Assembly: GCA_022013205.1 (NCBI GenBank)
Contig: JAKLQT010000244.1
Location: forward strand, 1 to 36,843
Reading direction: 5' to 3'
DNA: 36,843 nucleotides
Source of the DNA: Candidatus Omnitrophota bacterium
Lineage (GTDB): Bacteria > Omnitrophota > Gorgyraeia > B26-G9
In this document: positions 24,401-32,673 of the stretch, piece by piece
How positions within the stretch are numbered: position 1 is the stretch's first letter
How the letters are laid out: each line of letters begins with the position of its first letter
Program-made: the position numbers and the translations under genes
The notes under the pieces: model-generated
The model's input: only the letters and a program-made list of their open reading frames with translations
Databases searched by the model: none
Told to the model about the DNA's origin: nothing

Positions 24401-26968
24401 AAAATCTTTGGGTATTAAATTGCTCCACAAAACCTGCTCTATAAATCCATATACTTTTCCATTTGCTTCTTTAAAATGCCTATTAAAAACACCATTTAAA
24501 ACAGGCTCTATGAGAAAATCCGACTTATCCAGGGCAATAAACACGTTTTTGATAATTTTAACATGAGAAATAAGTTCAGGATTAAATATTTCAAGGATAC
24601 TTTTAAAATCGGAATTATCCCCGTAAACTATTTTATATAGTAATACAGCTAGTACCGCATCTTTTAATTTTTTATTAGTAGAGTTAACCAAAATATCTTT
24701 TATTGTAGGATAGGCATCATTTAAGTCTAAAGTATGCTTCCATTTCTCGAAGTAATCCATGCCAAAAACCTGTTTATTTTCATCCTTATCATCCTTGAGC
24801 ATCTCCAAAAACAACTTTTGCACCCCCTGGTTTATCCTTTGACGCGCCGGATTTAGCAACCGCTCATTTTCAGGGTTTTTAATAAAATCTAACTCGAAAC
24901 CAAGTTCTTGGCATGTTTTCTCAATAGCCTCCTTCAAGTCTAATATGTCGTTTTCTTTGCTGTATATTTTTGTTCCTTTTGCCTTATTTTCATCCTCTCT
25001 ATAAATTCTCAAATATTCTCTAAATAGATTTCTATAATAATAAGAACTGCCCGTAAGATAATTCTCAAAAAGATAATTTTTGTCTTCGTGACTTATACCC
25101 AAATAGTCATTTTTTACAAAAGCCTCTTCAAATTTTCGAAATAAAGGATTATCAATGTGTGTTTGGAGAAAACTTGCGGGATTATCCCGGATAGTCTCCA
25201 CAACTTCCATTAAACCATCAACATTATTTTCTCTTAATTGATCCATTTGATCCGGGGTTAAGGAAGATAAAAATTTACCCAAAGAACGCAATAGAGGATT
25301 TTCTCCTGAAATTCCTTTCTCCCGCCAGGCGTTCATAATAATCAGCGGCGTTAATTCTACCCTTAACTCAGGATTTTCCTCCACTAATCTGAGTAGTAAT
25401 TTACCTAAATTAACACTTTCTTTCGTGCCTGAAGAAGATGCAATCAGCAGCGCGGAAATTTTGGTTTTTAACCACTGCCAATTTTCCGGCGTGAGTTTTA
25501 ACTCCTCAAGAGAACTGCATATCTCTATAAATGAATTCGATAAAACATATCCCACGTTCTGGTTGAAATACCTGCTTTGAGAGGCCTTGGCTAATAAGGT
25601 AGTTAAGGTATTGATTTCAGTTTTATATTGTTCGACAATCACAGACGTCCCAAAAGCCGTTAAAAGATGGTAAAATTTACCTTCCTCGGATTGGGCGATT
25701 TTCCCCAGCTCTCTGATTACAAAATTATAAATTTCAGGATCAAAATCATGGAATAGGGCTTCCTTAAGGATATCTTCCAGAGATAAATCGCTCCTGTCAT
25801 TTAGCGGGATAATTTTCCAGATAATCACCGCTAAAGATACCCGGTTATCCTGACTAAGTTCACTAATTAACGCTAAAAACTTTTTTTGCTTGGCTTTGCC
25901 GGATAACTGTTTGGAAAGAGCGGTTAATAATTTGTCCGCTAAAAAATTATATTCTCCGGCGCTATCATCTTTTTTATACACCTCATATACTATATTCCCG
26001 TTTCTCTTGATCTGAACACCGTCAATGCCAAATTTGTGCGTTAGTCCTATGTCATAATCTTTGGTTTTAATTAAAATACCGCCTTTAAACTTTACGCCTT
26101 TTAACGCGGCCATGGCCGAATCTATCGCCTTATTTGCCTGATAAAATCCGATGCGCTTTCTGATGTCCTTCTTATATCTATTCCATAACCAGGCTCCGCC
26201 GCCTAACAATAATGCCGAGCCAAGCGTACCTCCTACTACTTTTCCCAGAAAAGACAAATCTTTTTGCCAACCTTCCCTTTTCCTTTGCTTTTCCCTGTCA
26301 ATTGCCTCCGCGATTATTTTTTTATCGTCTTTAAATTTCTCGTCTACGAAGACCACCTTATGCTCCCTGTCCCCAATGAGAAACTGAAGCCTGGCGTCTG
26401 CTTTCATTCCCCATTCAGACAAGTTTTTTATCGCAACCAGATAATATTTTTTCGCGTCATCCTCATAAACCGGATATTTCGCGAGCAAGGCAATGCTTTC
26501 CTTTCGCCATTTTTCGTATTCATCCTGATGTTTCTTTTCTTCGTTATTCTGAAATATCGCCCATAAGCCTCCTATTTTTTTTCTATGCTTATCTTCTGCC
26601 TCTACCGCTTGTTTTAAATCCTGAGGAAGATTGCCGCGCAGGAAGCTAATATATTTTCTATGCTCTGCATCTTCATCTGCTCCTTCTAGATTTTGGGTTG
26701 TTGCCGCCGCTGATTTTTTTTCTGATTTCCCCAAACCGGCCACCCCAAAGGCCCCAAGCAAAAAATCACGGCGGCTGATTTTGGTACCCTTTTCCTGAGA
26801 TTCAGTAAAAATATTTTGCAGCGGGGCCTCTACCATATTTACCTTAGGCGCTAATAAACTTGCTCGTGTCGTATTGTCAGTAAATAAATTAACCCCGCAC
26901 CACGCGCAATCCATAACCAAAAACGCCTGGATTAATACAAACGCAATCAATCTGAATAATTTTTTCAT
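21410..26968 (-). CDS. Giant tagged-family protein with leader, Tat-like motif and EQAI tail (1,852 aa)
   Basis: The Sec-like leader MKKLFRLIAFVLIQAF then LVMDCAWCG is followed by SLLAPKVNM at about 38-45. Residues 64-79, KISRRDFLLGAFGVAG, look like a twin-arginine motif (Arg66-Arg67). A membrane span lies near 243-262. About 1,300 mainly alpha-helical residues follow, with no recognised domain and a HEAT-like look (repeated LLxxL, amphipathic helices). Near the C-terminus is a compact region (about 1579-1740) with Cys1594 and Cys1597 (TACQSC), then NGTNKAVVLLD, ITRRIVRLRIL and DCYGH (Cys1718, His1721), possibly a metal site. It ends NLELIEQAI. The gene has the family promoter at 27059-27087. 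I can assign no function; a large surface or periplasmic protein is the simplest guess. Confidence 0.75.
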   Translation of the reverse strand: MKKLFRLIAFVLIQAFLVMDCAWCGVNLFTDNTTRASLLAPKVNMVEAPLQNIFTESQEKGTKISRRDFLLGAFGVAGLGKSEKKSAAATTQNLEGADEDAEHRKYISFLRGNLPQDLKQAVEAEDKHRKKIGGLWAIFQNNEEKKHQDEYEKWRKESIALLAKYPVYEDDAKKYYLVAIKNLSEWGMKADARLQFLIGDREHKVVFVDEKFKDDKKIIAEAIDREKQRKREGWQKDLSFLGKVVGGTLGSALLLGGGAWLWNRYKKDIRKRIGFYQANKAIDSAMAALKGVKFKGGILIKTKDYDIGLTHKFGIDGVQIKRNGNIVYEVYKKDDSAGEYNFLADKLLTALSKQLSGKAKQKKFLALISELSQDNRVSLAVIIWKIIPLNDRSDLSLEDILKEALFHDFDPEIYNFVIRELGKIAQSEEGKFYHLLTAFGTSVIVEQYKTEINTLTTLLAKASQSRYFNQNVGYVLSNSFIEICSSLEELKLTPENWQWLKTKISALLIASSSGTKESVNLGKLLLRLVEENPELRVELTPLIIMNAWREKGISGENPLLRSLGKFLSSLTPDQMDQLRENNVDGLMEVVETIRDNPASFLQTHIDNPLFRKFEEAFVKNDYLGISHEDKNYLFENYLTGSSYYYRNLFREYLRIYREDENKAKGTKIYSKENDILDLKEAIEKTCQELGFELDFIKNPENERLLNPARQRINQGVQKLFLEMLKDDKDENKQVFGMDYFEKWKHTLDLNDAYPTIKDILVNSTNKKLKDAVLAVLLYKIVYGDNSDFKSILEIFNPELISHVKIIKNVFIALDKSDFLIEPVLNGVFNRHFKEANGKVYGFIEQVLWSNLIPKDFKIQILNAAPEAIIAKALKINIKLARFIKDQRKDIENILGRLSEPAFKTQLNEIAYNLNREVTLHPAEMRIGEDQKNSLFEYLFSLENISQAKEIFDRFFRNNPERYKIEISSINELLKYLSIEDIKKIIRTIIEDPKQSLEEITNAVKQQLQGMPNADFIIRQAGWILSNLFVLQAKIEQLEPVSQGLSRQGKTVEDLISVLEEIDKAQKFPGLNLIAEGSNLSLLDILRFKLESISQEAKEDMLADGFQAIDALSIEKKDELFSELQTQFLGQPAGSQLRICLKVLFGITTDNTIILKIIDELKNGGNLTTLGGKALFIRYFLEENRYLLAENTVFYDYLENAVRLQDKKQQKEVFKQLRNLYQERKYAATKLSGEELKCFKEDINNLFQQITLSKITTQIPHIFYGILLRINSDTKTLNTFRQLIRSLNTNKNIHDQLATVKNKLYEQMVLLLTLNYDRSGELLAKLLEAIEQREGFPSPENSERFYDELMYYLEQYLKVIDTYKKSKDKLFPELINEIFESNSEAILNDLLSGKDINDAKIKDLSERLAMIDAEVLLARFKKFISIGNESVFLEKLRNYAANNPRFKWRDHQGRNIYNLIDIYLRSITDKEIYENILAALEAEIDGRFKQWKYESEDYKKTIDEIIDIEINKLSVKEQTALKKAFEQAQGETLYEKLHNLDGFAGLKSRIEKIKNWEKLLQYVITTEKGDKAAIEFTDDFYILFNIGNYRGSTACQSCTYGTNLSRGLTGYVVNGTNKAVVLLDENRNVITRRIVRLRILEDKDGNKQADIFVEESTQFGVREIDKLYAALDILSQKTGLPVAGSQYRPAVNDKVKEGAIEQYVFQLFRGRSEFDYSDCYGHSVPGTITAGLYQQTQPVVSTGLFDLLLKPMNTKTEQEIEEQYALEKVYKTEDAAEEEILRADIESNFDLRTAIFGKNDPSQAVISAESLPDVHMVKVDDPSEIQVKMLLESVSVKLEENLTINLELIEQAI

Positions 26969-27068
26969 TTTATTTTATTTTTCCCATTTTCAAAATACTT
27001 AATTCATTAAAACAAATAAAGTTATGATTATATTCTGTCATTTTAAAAAAGGCATTTAAGTATACCAT
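26895..27068 (-). repeat. Duplicated promoter-leader-signal cassette (copy 2 of 2)
   Basis: This is the partner of 20127-20300. Only scattered substitutions and small indels separate the two copies, while the proteins they feed are unrelated beyond the leader. It shows that the head of these genes can be copied onto different bodies. Confidence 0.8.
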
Positions 27069-27120
27069 ATCTTTTCTGCCTTTACAAGGGAGGCGGTAAA
27101 TATTTTATTGATGTAACATC
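27059..27120 (-). promoter_or_regulatory. Family promoter with upstream box, 1,852-aa gene
   Basis: TTGTAA (27082-27087), 17 bp and TATACT (27059-27064), with TGG before the -10. The box TGTTACATCAATAAAATATTT lies upstream (about 27098-27118), followed toward the promoter by ACCGCC. The stretch CCGCAAGTTTTTGTTTTTCC (to about 27197) is shared with the 102- and 334-aa genes. Confidence 0.7.
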
Positions 27121-27267
27121 TTAAAATACAATGTGTTATGTAAATATACCCGAAAAGAAAACCATTCTTTTGGCAGGAAAAACAAAAACTTGCGGTGAAT
27201 TGTTTGCAGCCTAAATGATAAACAATGATATTTGAGAACATCCTTCTAATGCAAATTTCGGGATGAT

Positions 27268-30200
27268 TTATACGGCTGATTCTATGGTAGAGTGCGGCGA
27301 TAACGGTTGTATTGTGTGCCGCAGAGTGAGAGTAGGTACTTTTACATTTTGAACCTTCCCCTTGGAGTTAGGAACTACCCTTTTATCCTTTCCGCCTGGA
27401 GCCTGATTGATTTTAGAGATAGTCTCATGGGGAACATAAGGAACTATAATTTCTCCCAAATCCAGGATGTTTAACCGCGGCTTCTCCGGATTTCGCTTAT
27501 CAACATAATAAAAATCCACATTGTAACGCATTTTTGCCGTATCCATTACTCCGTTTTTTACCGGATGTCCTAACCGTGTAATAACCGTATCACTAATTTC
27601 AAACCTATTGACAACCCTGATATCTCCGCCTGTATACAGGGAACCGCTGGGGCCGGAATCTTTTGTCATCGCTTCCGCACTTTGCTTATATAATGTCATC
27701 AATGCTTTTTCTTCCAGCAAAGATAACCTCTCTTCCTTTACTGCTTGCTGAACACGGTTTAAAAAATCCGGCCGACAAAAATATGACCCGTAAGATTCCA
27801 CAAAAAAACTTTCCACCAGTTGCTTGCTTAAGTTACGCGCTTTAAGCTCCTTTTGCAAAAATACTTCGGGTAAAGCATGAAAATGAAAAGAGAAAACTCC
27901 GTTTATAAAACGCCGATCATCCAAGTTTTCGTAACTGTCGTCTTTTTCCGAATAAGACTGCACACTGTTCGGCCATAAAGTTCCGTCTTGTCTTAAATCC
28001 CAGATTCCTCCGTATTCGGTGGTGTGATCAAACATATCCTTAGCGCCGATTTCGCTCAATCTTGCGGCTAGTTGCGGATTATGCAAGGCCTTCTCTACGA
28101 GTACGAGGCGTAAAAGAGCCAGATTGGAAAATCTTTCAAATGCCGGACGTTCGGTGTAATCAGAAGACGGCTTTATTTTCTTTGGGCCATCTTCTGTCCA
28201 AATGGTTATCGGCAAATCATCCCTTTTCTGTCGTGGGAAAGCCTTACGGGTTAATATATCCTTAATTTCACGGATCATTGCCTGACGGTCAAACAGCATC
28301 TTTTCAAGCTCTGGCGAAATCTCATTTAAAAGCAGCACATCGCTGATAGTCACCCGTTCTCCCAGAGTTTCCAATCTGTTGATAATTCCTTCCATTCTTT
28401 CCCGGTTAAATTTTTCGGCTATTCTTATCACTGTTAAAAAAGAGGAGCTGTGCAATTGCCTGATATAAAAACGCGTCTTAATAAATGAAACTACATCCTT
28501 AAATCGCAAAGAAAAAAGCAGGCTCATTTTTTCGCGGTCCTTTGCAACCGAATCGTAGAGTTCGGATAATTTCATAAGATCACGGATATCTTTTGCCCCC
28601 CCGTAAAATTGTTTGATGATTTTCTCGCTGAACCTTAAGAAATTATTGTCCTTCAAGTTATGAACAAACCGTTTGTCCGAATACGCGGCCATGGCCGCTA
28701 TTTTCAGCGGCTTATAGTCACGATAATTCGTCTTTAAATCAAAACCAAGCCGCGCCAGTTTATCCAGCACAAAAACCGTCTCAGGAGTGTAGTTATCTGA
28801 AATGTCCAAGGCTTTCAACAATATTTTTTCCTTCGTCCCTTTCCCCGGATACATGCGGGAAAAGAAGGCATTGAGCTCATCATATATCGGCCGCATTGAC
28901 GGTTTTTCCAGATCTTCCAACAGATAATCTATTGTAAAAATGGAAATATTATTTGAAAATTCCACAATTTCAATTTTACTGAATCCATATTTTTTTTGTA
29001 AAATATTCGCGGCTTTGAGAAATTTCTCAACATCTATCAACTTATAACATAAAAACCACTGTAACCATGCCAGGGGAACTTTTCCCTCAACAAGTTCTCC
29101 TTTTTTCTGGAAATACTCAACAAAATATTCTTTCCATAGTTTACCCTTCTTTTGCGCCTCGAGGTCATATGCTTCTATCAGCAAACGCGCATTATTTAAG
29201 AAACCAACTTTGTCATAAAAATCATTCAGGGCCGTAAGCACAACAGGTTTGCCGTCCTCAATCCGGCTTATTAAGCGATATTGTTTCTTCAGCTTTACAA
29301 ATTTTTCGGCATTCTTTTTATCCAAATAAAAATCGCGTTCTTCCGGGTTGAGCAATATCTCAATAAACCGGTCAAATCCCAGGCTGCTTAACTGCCAATT
29401 TTTTATCAAAACATCATAGAGAGTAGCGGTAACAGGCGATTGCAACTGCTCATAAATTTGTTTGAAATTCAAATCATATTCCGCCGCTTTACCAAATATG
29501 TTCTCTTGCGGCAATACTACTGCCTTGAAATTTTTTTTCTCTAAAAGATTTATGATTTTGATCCTGGTTTTAACATCTTCCAATTTGAATTCCGGCATGC
29601 CTCTTGTCCTTAAACGCTGTATACTGTCATTCAACCGCCAAAAATCCTGCTGCGAACCATAAGCCTTAATAATATGGGTCATCACCCCCAGAGACATCCG
29701 GTTTTTTAATTCAGGATAGCGCGCAGTTAATTTATCAACGAATCTCCGGAAGTTACGGTTATCGGCAGAAGGAAAGACATAGCTTCCGGCATAGTCTGAG
29801 GTGAAATCAAGCTTACCGAGATTAGTATTAAAAAGGCTTAACAGGGAATCATAACGCATTAAAAAATCCTTAAACTCAGCGGGGCTCATCTCATCCGTCG
29901 CCCAAACCTCCAGATACTTATCTACAAGCTCAAGCTTTCTTAGATTAAAAGCGCCGGCTATCTTATATAACAATTTCCAGAATAAACTATCTTTCTGCCT
30001 ATAAAAACTACTTCTCAGTGACAAAACATCACTGTGACCGAGAAACTCGCTTACTGTCTCATATGCAACTCTCTGCGGATATTTATCCTTAAAATAGGAC
30101 CAGATCGTTAATGACAAGGGATGACTTAAAGATTCCATTTTATCCTTATCCACTTCAACCAGACTTTTAAAATCAGATACATCTTCGATTTTAACTCCAT

Positions 30201-31323
30201 ATGTTGAGCGGAGAAATACATATTGCCGCGCCCATTTTTTAACGGTTTTTTCGTAATCAATTTTCTCTCGCAATGGGCTTTCAGCAAGAGCAGTCAAAAT
30301 CCTTATATTCAGAAGGTAACTGATATCAAATTCTACGCCCAACGGTTTAAAATACTGTTTAAGAACAGAAAAAGACTGCGTTATCCGGCCGGACACAAAC
30401 TGCTCCAAATGGGGAGGCGATAAATATATATCCAGCGCTTGGGACAGATAATTGTTTGGAGTTATGTTATACATTTTTTCCAAAAAATCACAAAATACCC
30501 TAAACTCCGGACTTTTTAAAGTATGTAAATATATCTTTTTTTCTTTTTCCTCTTTCGTGATAATGGTAAAGATTTCTAAAAAAGGGACATCAGCGGTTTG
30601 CAAATCCAGATTTTCCGCCGCCCATAACAATGTTTCTTTAAACTCGCGCGAGGAGATAATTACCTTAATTTCAGCAAGAGTTTTTTTCAGGAGACTCCTA
30701 TCAAATTCAATCAATTCGAATGAAAATTGTTCGTTGAATTCCCGTAAGATTGAAAGCATTTGCGCATTTTCCAGGGTAAAAAATTTTCGTTTTGTAATAC
30801 CGGGATTCCTGCCCTTGTGCCAGTCGAAAACTAAATCCCATCTGTACCATCCCTGCGCCCTCAATATTAATAAGAGATCTTTCGCGGGAATGGATTCCAG
30901 TGTTACATCCCCGGCTATTAACTGCTCTCTGGTTGCCTGAAGTTCGGAAATATTTCTTGAGATGCCGGGAGGAAACAGCTGATGTCCGCTGAACCCAGGT
31001 ATTAGTCGGTCACCGGGTTGCATAAGCATTAAAAGAGCAGACATTGTTAATATGGCTTTTTTTATTTTACTCAGTCTTTTTGCTTCCAGAACAAAATCGG
31101 CATTGCCCTTTTCCGGAAGAACAATGTTTTCTGCTTGAAAAATCTGTTTTACATGTTCTTGCGAAATTTGGACGGCAGGAGCAAGCGTATCATAAGCTTT
31201 TTCTCCGCTAATGACCATGTCATTGCCGGCCATTCCCGTGGAAAAACAAAAAATTGGCGGAAAAATAAGTAAACTAATTAATTTTATTAATCTCGGGCTT
31301 AACTTTATTTTGTCTATCTTCAT
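27268..31323 (-). CDS. Giant tagged-family protein with ESAV tail (1,351 aa)
   Basis: The leader is longer and diverged (MKIDKIKLSPRLIKLISLLI, ending STGMAG), followed by the clear box TLAPAVQI at 46-53. A second hydrophobic segment lies near 88-103 (AILTMSALLMLM). Most of the protein is alpha-helical without recognised domains. The last 250 residues look conserved and enzymatic in character: FSFHFHALPEVF, SGPSGSLYTGGDIRVVN, VITRLGHPV, YNVDFYYVDKRNPEKP and LDLGEIIVPYV, rich in His, Asp and Gly. The end is HSTIESAV, a variant of the EQAI tail. The gene lies 296 bp after miaA with its own promoter at 31507-31535. Function is unknown. Confidence 0.7.
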   Translation of the reverse strand: MKIDKIKLSPRLIKLISLLIFPPIFCFSTGMAGNDMVISGEKAYDTLAPAVQISQEHVKQIFQAENIVLPEKGNADFVLEAKRLSKIKKAILTMSALLMLMQPGDRLIPGFSGHQLFPPGISRNISELQATREQLIAGDVTLESIPAKDLLLILRAQGWYRWDLVFDWHKGRNPGITKRKFFTLENAQMLSILREFNEQFSFELIEFDRSLLKKTLAEIKVIISSREFKETLLWAAENLDLQTADVPFLEIFTIITKEEKEKKIYLHTLKSPEFRVFCDFLEKMYNITPNNYLSQALDIYLSPPHLEQFVSGRITQSFSVLKQYFKPLGVEFDISYLLNIRILTALAESPLREKIDYEKTVKKWARQYVFLRSTYGVKIEDVSDFKSLVEVDKDKMESLSHPLSLTIWSYFKDKYPQRVAYETVSEFLGHSDVLSLRSSFYRQKDSLFWKLLYKIAGAFNLRKLELVDKYLEVWATDEMSPAEFKDFLMRYDSLLSLFNTNLGKLDFTSDYAGSYVFPSADNRNFRRFVDKLTARYPELKNRMSLGVMTHIIKAYGSQQDFWRLNDSIQRLRTRGMPEFKLEDVKTRIKIINLLEKKNFKAVVLPQENIFGKAAEYDLNFKQIYEQLQSPVTATLYDVLIKNWQLSSLGFDRFIEILLNPEERDFYLDKKNAEKFVKLKKQYRLISRIEDGKPVVLTALNDFYDKVGFLNNARLLIEAYDLEAQKKGKLWKEYFVEYFQKKGELVEGKVPLAWLQWFLCYKLIDVEKFLKAANILQKKYGFSKIEIVEFSNNISIFTIDYLLEDLEKPSMRPIYDELNAFFSRMYPGKGTKEKILLKALDISDNYTPETVFVLDKLARLGFDLKTNYRDYKPLKIAAMAAYSDKRFVHNLKDNNFLRFSEKIIKQFYGGAKDIRDLMKLSELYDSVAKDREKMSLLFSLRFKDVVSFIKTRFYIRQLHSSSFLTVIRIAEKFNRERMEGIINRLETLGERVTISDVLLLNEISPELEKMLFDRQAMIREIKDILTRKAFPRQKRDDLPITIWTEDGPKKIKPSSDYTERPAFERFSNLALLRLVLVEKALHNPQLAARLSEIGAKDMFDHTTEYGGIWDLRQDGTLWPNSVQSYSEKDDSYENLDDRRFINGVFSFHFHALPEVFLQKELKARNLSKQLVESFFVESYGSYFCRPDFLNRVQQAVKEERLSLLEEKALMTLYKQSAEAMTKDSGPSGSLYTGGDIRVVNRFEISDTVITRLGHPVKNGVMDTAKMRYNVDFYYVDKRNPEKPRLNILDLGEIIVPYVPHETISKINQAPGGKDKRVVPNSKGKVQNVKVPTLTLRHTIQPLSPHSTIESAV

Positions 31324-31398
31324 ATGTCTGTTGAATTCGTTATATTCGTTTATCCCGTTTTTTTAGTTTTTCCGTTCTTAGGTCTTTTTGTTCTTTTA

Positions 31399-31457
31399 AG
31401 CTTGCGGCTTGTAGCTTGTGTAATGTAGCCTGTAGCATGAGTTCTATCAGCTATCAG
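31399..31457. repeat. Short-word repeats in the leader of the 1,351-aa gene
   Basis: The stretch contains CTTGCGGCTTGTAGCTTGTG, then GTAGCCTGTAGCATGAG and CTATCAGCTATCAG, variants of the words found elsewhere in the window. It lies between the promoter at 31507 and the start codon, so it would be transcribed into the 5' leader. Confidence 0.55.
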
Positions 31458-31506
31458 TTCTTTTAAATAGTTATGCTCTATAATCAAGGTTAAAAATAAT
31501 CGTTAA

Positions 31507-31572
31507 AGTATACACTATTTTTGAAAATTTCGCAAAATAATCAAGCGGTAAATATAATTTGTGCTGCAACAT
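31507..31572 (-). promoter_or_regulatory. Family promoter with upstream box, 1,351-aa gene
   Basis: TTGCGA (31530-31535), 17 bp and TATACT (31507-31512). The box TGTTGCAGCACAAATTATATTT then ACCGC lies 14 bp or less upstream of the -35, a diverged but recognisable copy. The leader of about 175 nt is the longest of the group. Confidence 0.6.
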
Positions 31573-31619
31573 ATTGATATAATTAAAGTTAAAGAAAAGG
31601 CTAAGTTAACGCGGCAAAT

Positions 31620-32555
31620 TTATTTATTCTTAGCGGATAAATGCACACAAATTTGGCAGGCAATCTCTTTAGGCTGGTCCTCTTTTCTTGTCCGGATCCA
31701 GACAATATCCTTATCCTGCCTGAACCAGGTCAACTGGCGTTTGGCAAACCGGCGCGTATCGCGTTTAAGTATCTCCACAGCCTCCGCGAATGAACAGTCC
31801 CCGTCTATATAAGCAAACAATTGCTTTATACCTAATACCTGGCACGCGGTCTTACTCAGCTTCATAACCTTAAGCCGCCTTGCCTCTTCCAGGGCTCCCT
31901 GCCGCAGCATGGCATCAACTCGGCCTTCAATCCGCTGATAAAGCTCTCCGCGTTCCCTTTCCAGGCCGAACATCATCACCCGATATGACGCGTCCAGGCC
32001 GCTGATTTGCGTTTTGAGTTGAGAGATCGGCTTTTTATTCAGTTCATAGGCCTCAAGGCTGCGGATAACCCTGCGCAGATTATTCGGATGAATCTTTTTC
32101 GCCGCCTCCGGGTCCACCTTTTGCAGCCGTTCATAGAGGTAATCATTTCCCTTTTCTTCCGCCAGCTTCTGCAATTTTACACGCAGCTGCTTATCTTTGC
32201 CTTTATCTTCAAATAACCCTTTGGTTAATACCCGCACATACAATCCCGTGCCGCCGGCAATAAGCGGGATGTGATTACGCGAATGAATCTCCGGAATCAG
32301 CTTTAACGCCTTCTCGCGGAAAAGCGCCGCGCTGTATTCTTCATCAAGCTCCAGGCAATCAATAAGATGATGCACTGCCCGCGAACGCAGTGCCGCGGAA
32401 GGCTTCGCGTTGAGAATATCCATGCCGCGGTAAACCTGCATGGAATCCGCGGAGATAATCTCCGCGTTTATAAGGCAGGCAAGCTCTACGGCAACTTCCG
32501 ACTTTCCACTTGCCGTCGGACCAATTAAAAAGATAACTAATGGTTTTTTTAACAC
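31620..32555 (-). CDS. miaA: tRNA dimethylallyltransferase
   Basis: MiaA (311 aa) moves the dimethylallyl group of DMAPP to N6 of A37 in tRNAs that read codons starting with U. Visible motifs are the P-loop GPTASGKS (12-19), then EIISADSMQVYRGMDI, HHLIDCLELDEEYS, IPLIAGGTGLYVRVL, NNLRRVIRSLEAYEL and the C-terminal RDTRRFAKRQLTWFRQD. The start codon is GTG; AAGGA 8 nt upstream supports it. It follows the TPR-SPOR gene on the same strand. Its partner miaB lies upstream on the same strand, separated by an inserted plus-strand gene. Length and residues are normal. Confidence 0.96.
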   Translation of the reverse strand: MLKKPLVIFLIGPTASGKSEVAVELACLINAEIISADSMQVYRGMDILNAKPSAALRSRAVHHLIDCLELDEEYSAALFREKALKLIPEIHSRNHIPLIAGGTGLYVRVLTKGLFEDKGKDKQLRVKLQKLAEEKGNDYLYERLQKVDPEAAKKIHPNNLRRVIRSLEAYELNKKPISQLKTQISGLDASYRVMMFGLERERGELYQRIEGRVDAMLRQGALEEARRLKVMKLSKTACQVLGIKQLFAYIDGDCSFAEAVEILKRDTRRFAKRQLTWFRQDKDIVWIRTRKEDQPKEIACQICVHLSAKNK

Positions 32556-32600
32556 AATCTACGTCCTTACTTCGAAACTGAGACAATTATAACATACTTG

Positions 32601-32671
32601 AAGTCAGAAGTCAGACATCAGAAGACAGAAAAAATCAAAATCTGTATTCTGTTTTCTGTCGTCTGTCTTCT
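32601..32671 (-). terminator. Repeat-rich hairpin between the SPOR gene and miaA
   Basis: AGAAGACAGAAAAAA near 32630 pairs with TTTTCTGTCGTCTGTCTTCT near 32650-32669 with small interruptions, giving a long imperfect hairpin a few nt after the SPOR gene's stop. It is also made of short words (AGAAGTCAGAAGTCAGACA), so it may be another dispersed repeat that acts as a terminator by chance. Confidence 0.4.
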
Positions 32672-32673
32672 CC

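Noticed and set aside
26890..26968. Lipoprotein reading of the DCAWCG leader end
   Set aside because: The residues before both cysteines (VMD and CAW) do not fit a lipobox; ordinary cleavage or anchoring is more likely.
32359..32586. Second open frame covering the start of miaA
   Set aside because: It is a shifted shadow of miaA; the GTG start with AAGGA and the P-loop fit the main frame.
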